A stretch of 64,000 bases of DNA from Beroe forskalii (Eukaryota > Ctenophora > Nuda > Beroida > Beroidae), in NCBI GenBank assembly GCA_011033025.1, contig WFMF01000010.1:1087163-1151162 (forward strand), given 5' to 3'. The translations under genes and the position numbers were made by a program. A model generated the notes under the pieces. It was not told where the DNA came from, did not search any database, and was given only the letters and a program-made list of their open reading frames with translations. Below, one piece after another: positions 62,772 to 64,000 of the stretch; position 1 is the first letter of the stretch; the number at the start of each line of letters is the position of its first letter.

Positions 62772-64000
62772 CAAGCAACAACCACCACCAACCTACATTT
62801 GAGAAGGACATGACATACCGGTAAGAGAAGAAGAAGGATGAAAAGGAAGATGTTTGATGAGAGAAAGAGGTATTTAGCCCGCAAACAAGTGACTCTGATC
62901 TTTGAAATTATTGTTTTGATTGTGTACTACGTAAGACATTTTTTCATTGTTTTATTTTGCACTGAAACCTACCGGATGCCTTTGCAGAGATCGTTATTTT
63001 TATATGATATTGTTTGGCTCTTTCCGGGCTGGCAGACCAATATATATTGAGTTAACTTTCCCTGCCGATTCTTGCATGAATTATTTGACATCATTTATTG
63101 AGGCATCCGTGGCTCATGTATGCAGCAAGCGTAGGTAAACGATGTGCATATCAATGACTCAGTTGCCGTGACATACTGATAATGTGTTATTCATTTCCAA
63201 GTCGCACGCACCCTGACCGTACGTGATTATTCTGTTAAATTGGTCTCACGTACGTACAAAATACAAAAGGCTGACGTGTGGAAATATTATTCCAGATTCC
63301 AGGATCATTCTCAGATGTCACAACACCTGCGTAACACATGATGATGTAATATGTTAACATACGTTCTTATTTATTATATTCTGCTTTGATTCCCATATAT
63401 TATTATGATACATTATTTTTTGATGATGACGTACATTTCGATGACGTATATGTTTTTTGATGGCGATGGTAACGAAGATGATGAATTGCGAAGGTTATAG
63501 TTAAAACAACGTTTTGAAGTAGTGTGCGACCTATTTATTGAAACTATAGTCTTTTGTTATAGTTATTTAGTAGTAATAAATTCTAGAGATTTGAGTTATA
63601 ATCTTACATAAAGTCTGTTTGATATATAATATGTTATTTCAATTGTTTAAAGATATATTCATAATAATGATTCAAGTAAAATGTTTCTAAAATACAGTAA
63701 TAGCATTCAGACCTATCTATTGAAAAATTAATTTCAGGAATCTTTGTTCTTTCTTTCTAGATAATAATAGATTATCGTGTTTAATTATTGAGATCTGGCG
63801 ATTATTTGGAGATATAATACATGGCAACCTCTGAACCTTATCGCGTAATCATGGCAACGGTCGTATGATAAAGTGACCTCCAGCTCACCTCATTCACTGG
63901 GTTTTGACGAATTGCTTCTACTCTAGTTTATGTTATAGCATAAAAATTTTCTGTATTTATTTTGATTTTTCTCAAAAACTTAGATCCGTAGATAGACTTA
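62772..64000 (+). other. ESRP: 3'UTR and downstream flank
   Basis: AT-rich non-coding sequence. A donor-like CCG|GTAAGA occurs at 62820, 49 bases after the stop, and possible acceptors CTTTGCAG (about 62985) and AATTTCAG (about 63738) follow. A candidate polyadenylation signal AATAAA is at 63575-63580. No further gene is visible before the window ends. Confidence 0.55.

Overview
The window is animal nuclear DNA, AT-rich and intron-rich, with no operons or bacterial features. It is dominated by one plus-strand gene, an orthologue of the epithelial splicing regulatory proteins (vertebrate ESRP1/ESRP2, Drosophila fusilli, C. elegans sym-2). I recognised it by piecing together about 15 coding exons from 4994 to 62771. 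Spliced together they give roughly 640-650 residues: the conserved N-terminal ESRP domain, three quasi-RRMs, and an Ala/Tyr/Pro-rich C-terminal tail. RRM1 is close to the vertebrate sequence, while RRM2, RRM3 and the tail are strongly diverged. This suggests an early-branching or fast-evolving invertebrate (a sponge-like animal is possible), but the species cannot be fixed from this sequence.

Layout. 1-4146 holds no gene: a foldback element of about 1.85 kb (375-2227), a nearby paralogous empty site (2795-2902) and other repeats. 4147-5039 has a probable 5'UTR exon and the start exon. 5201-8046 encodes the N-terminal domain (exons 2-5). A 24 kb intron follows (8047 to about 32408). It carries a minisatellite copied from the exon 5 donor, a TTAA-flanked MITE, a non-LTR retrotransposon fragment, a hairpin-rich repeat (13778-15016), and a diverged tandem duplication of about 3 kb (16311-23172). 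RRM1 is split between 32409-32516 and 37828-37961, RRM2 between 46120-46266, 53929-54029 and 57756-57929, and RRM3 between 60158-60390 and 60615-60804. The tail is at 60930-61133, 62525-62607 and 62750-62771. The rest is 3'UTR and flank.

The most unusual property is that minisatellites start or end at splice junctions of this gene. Some contain the junction itself: the exon 5 donor is repeated about 21 more times, the exon 7 acceptor is triplicated, the exon 7 donor is duplicated, and a piece of exon 10 lies inside the intron 10 array. The 1.25 kb pyrimidine-rich array of intron 13 contains no AG until the true acceptor. In the cases I translated, using a duplicated site brings a stop codon. 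Because the protein is itself a splicing regulator of a family known to bind GU-rich RNA, autoregulation through these arrays is a testable hypothesis, not a demonstrated fact.

Cautions. All exon borders are read by eye from GT/AG sites and by comparison with remembered ESRP family features. Three junctions do not fit simply: the exon 2 donor, the exon 5/6 phase and the exon 10/11 phase. Exon 7 also needs one base removed to stay in frame. These may be assembly indels, unseen small exons or real lesions.
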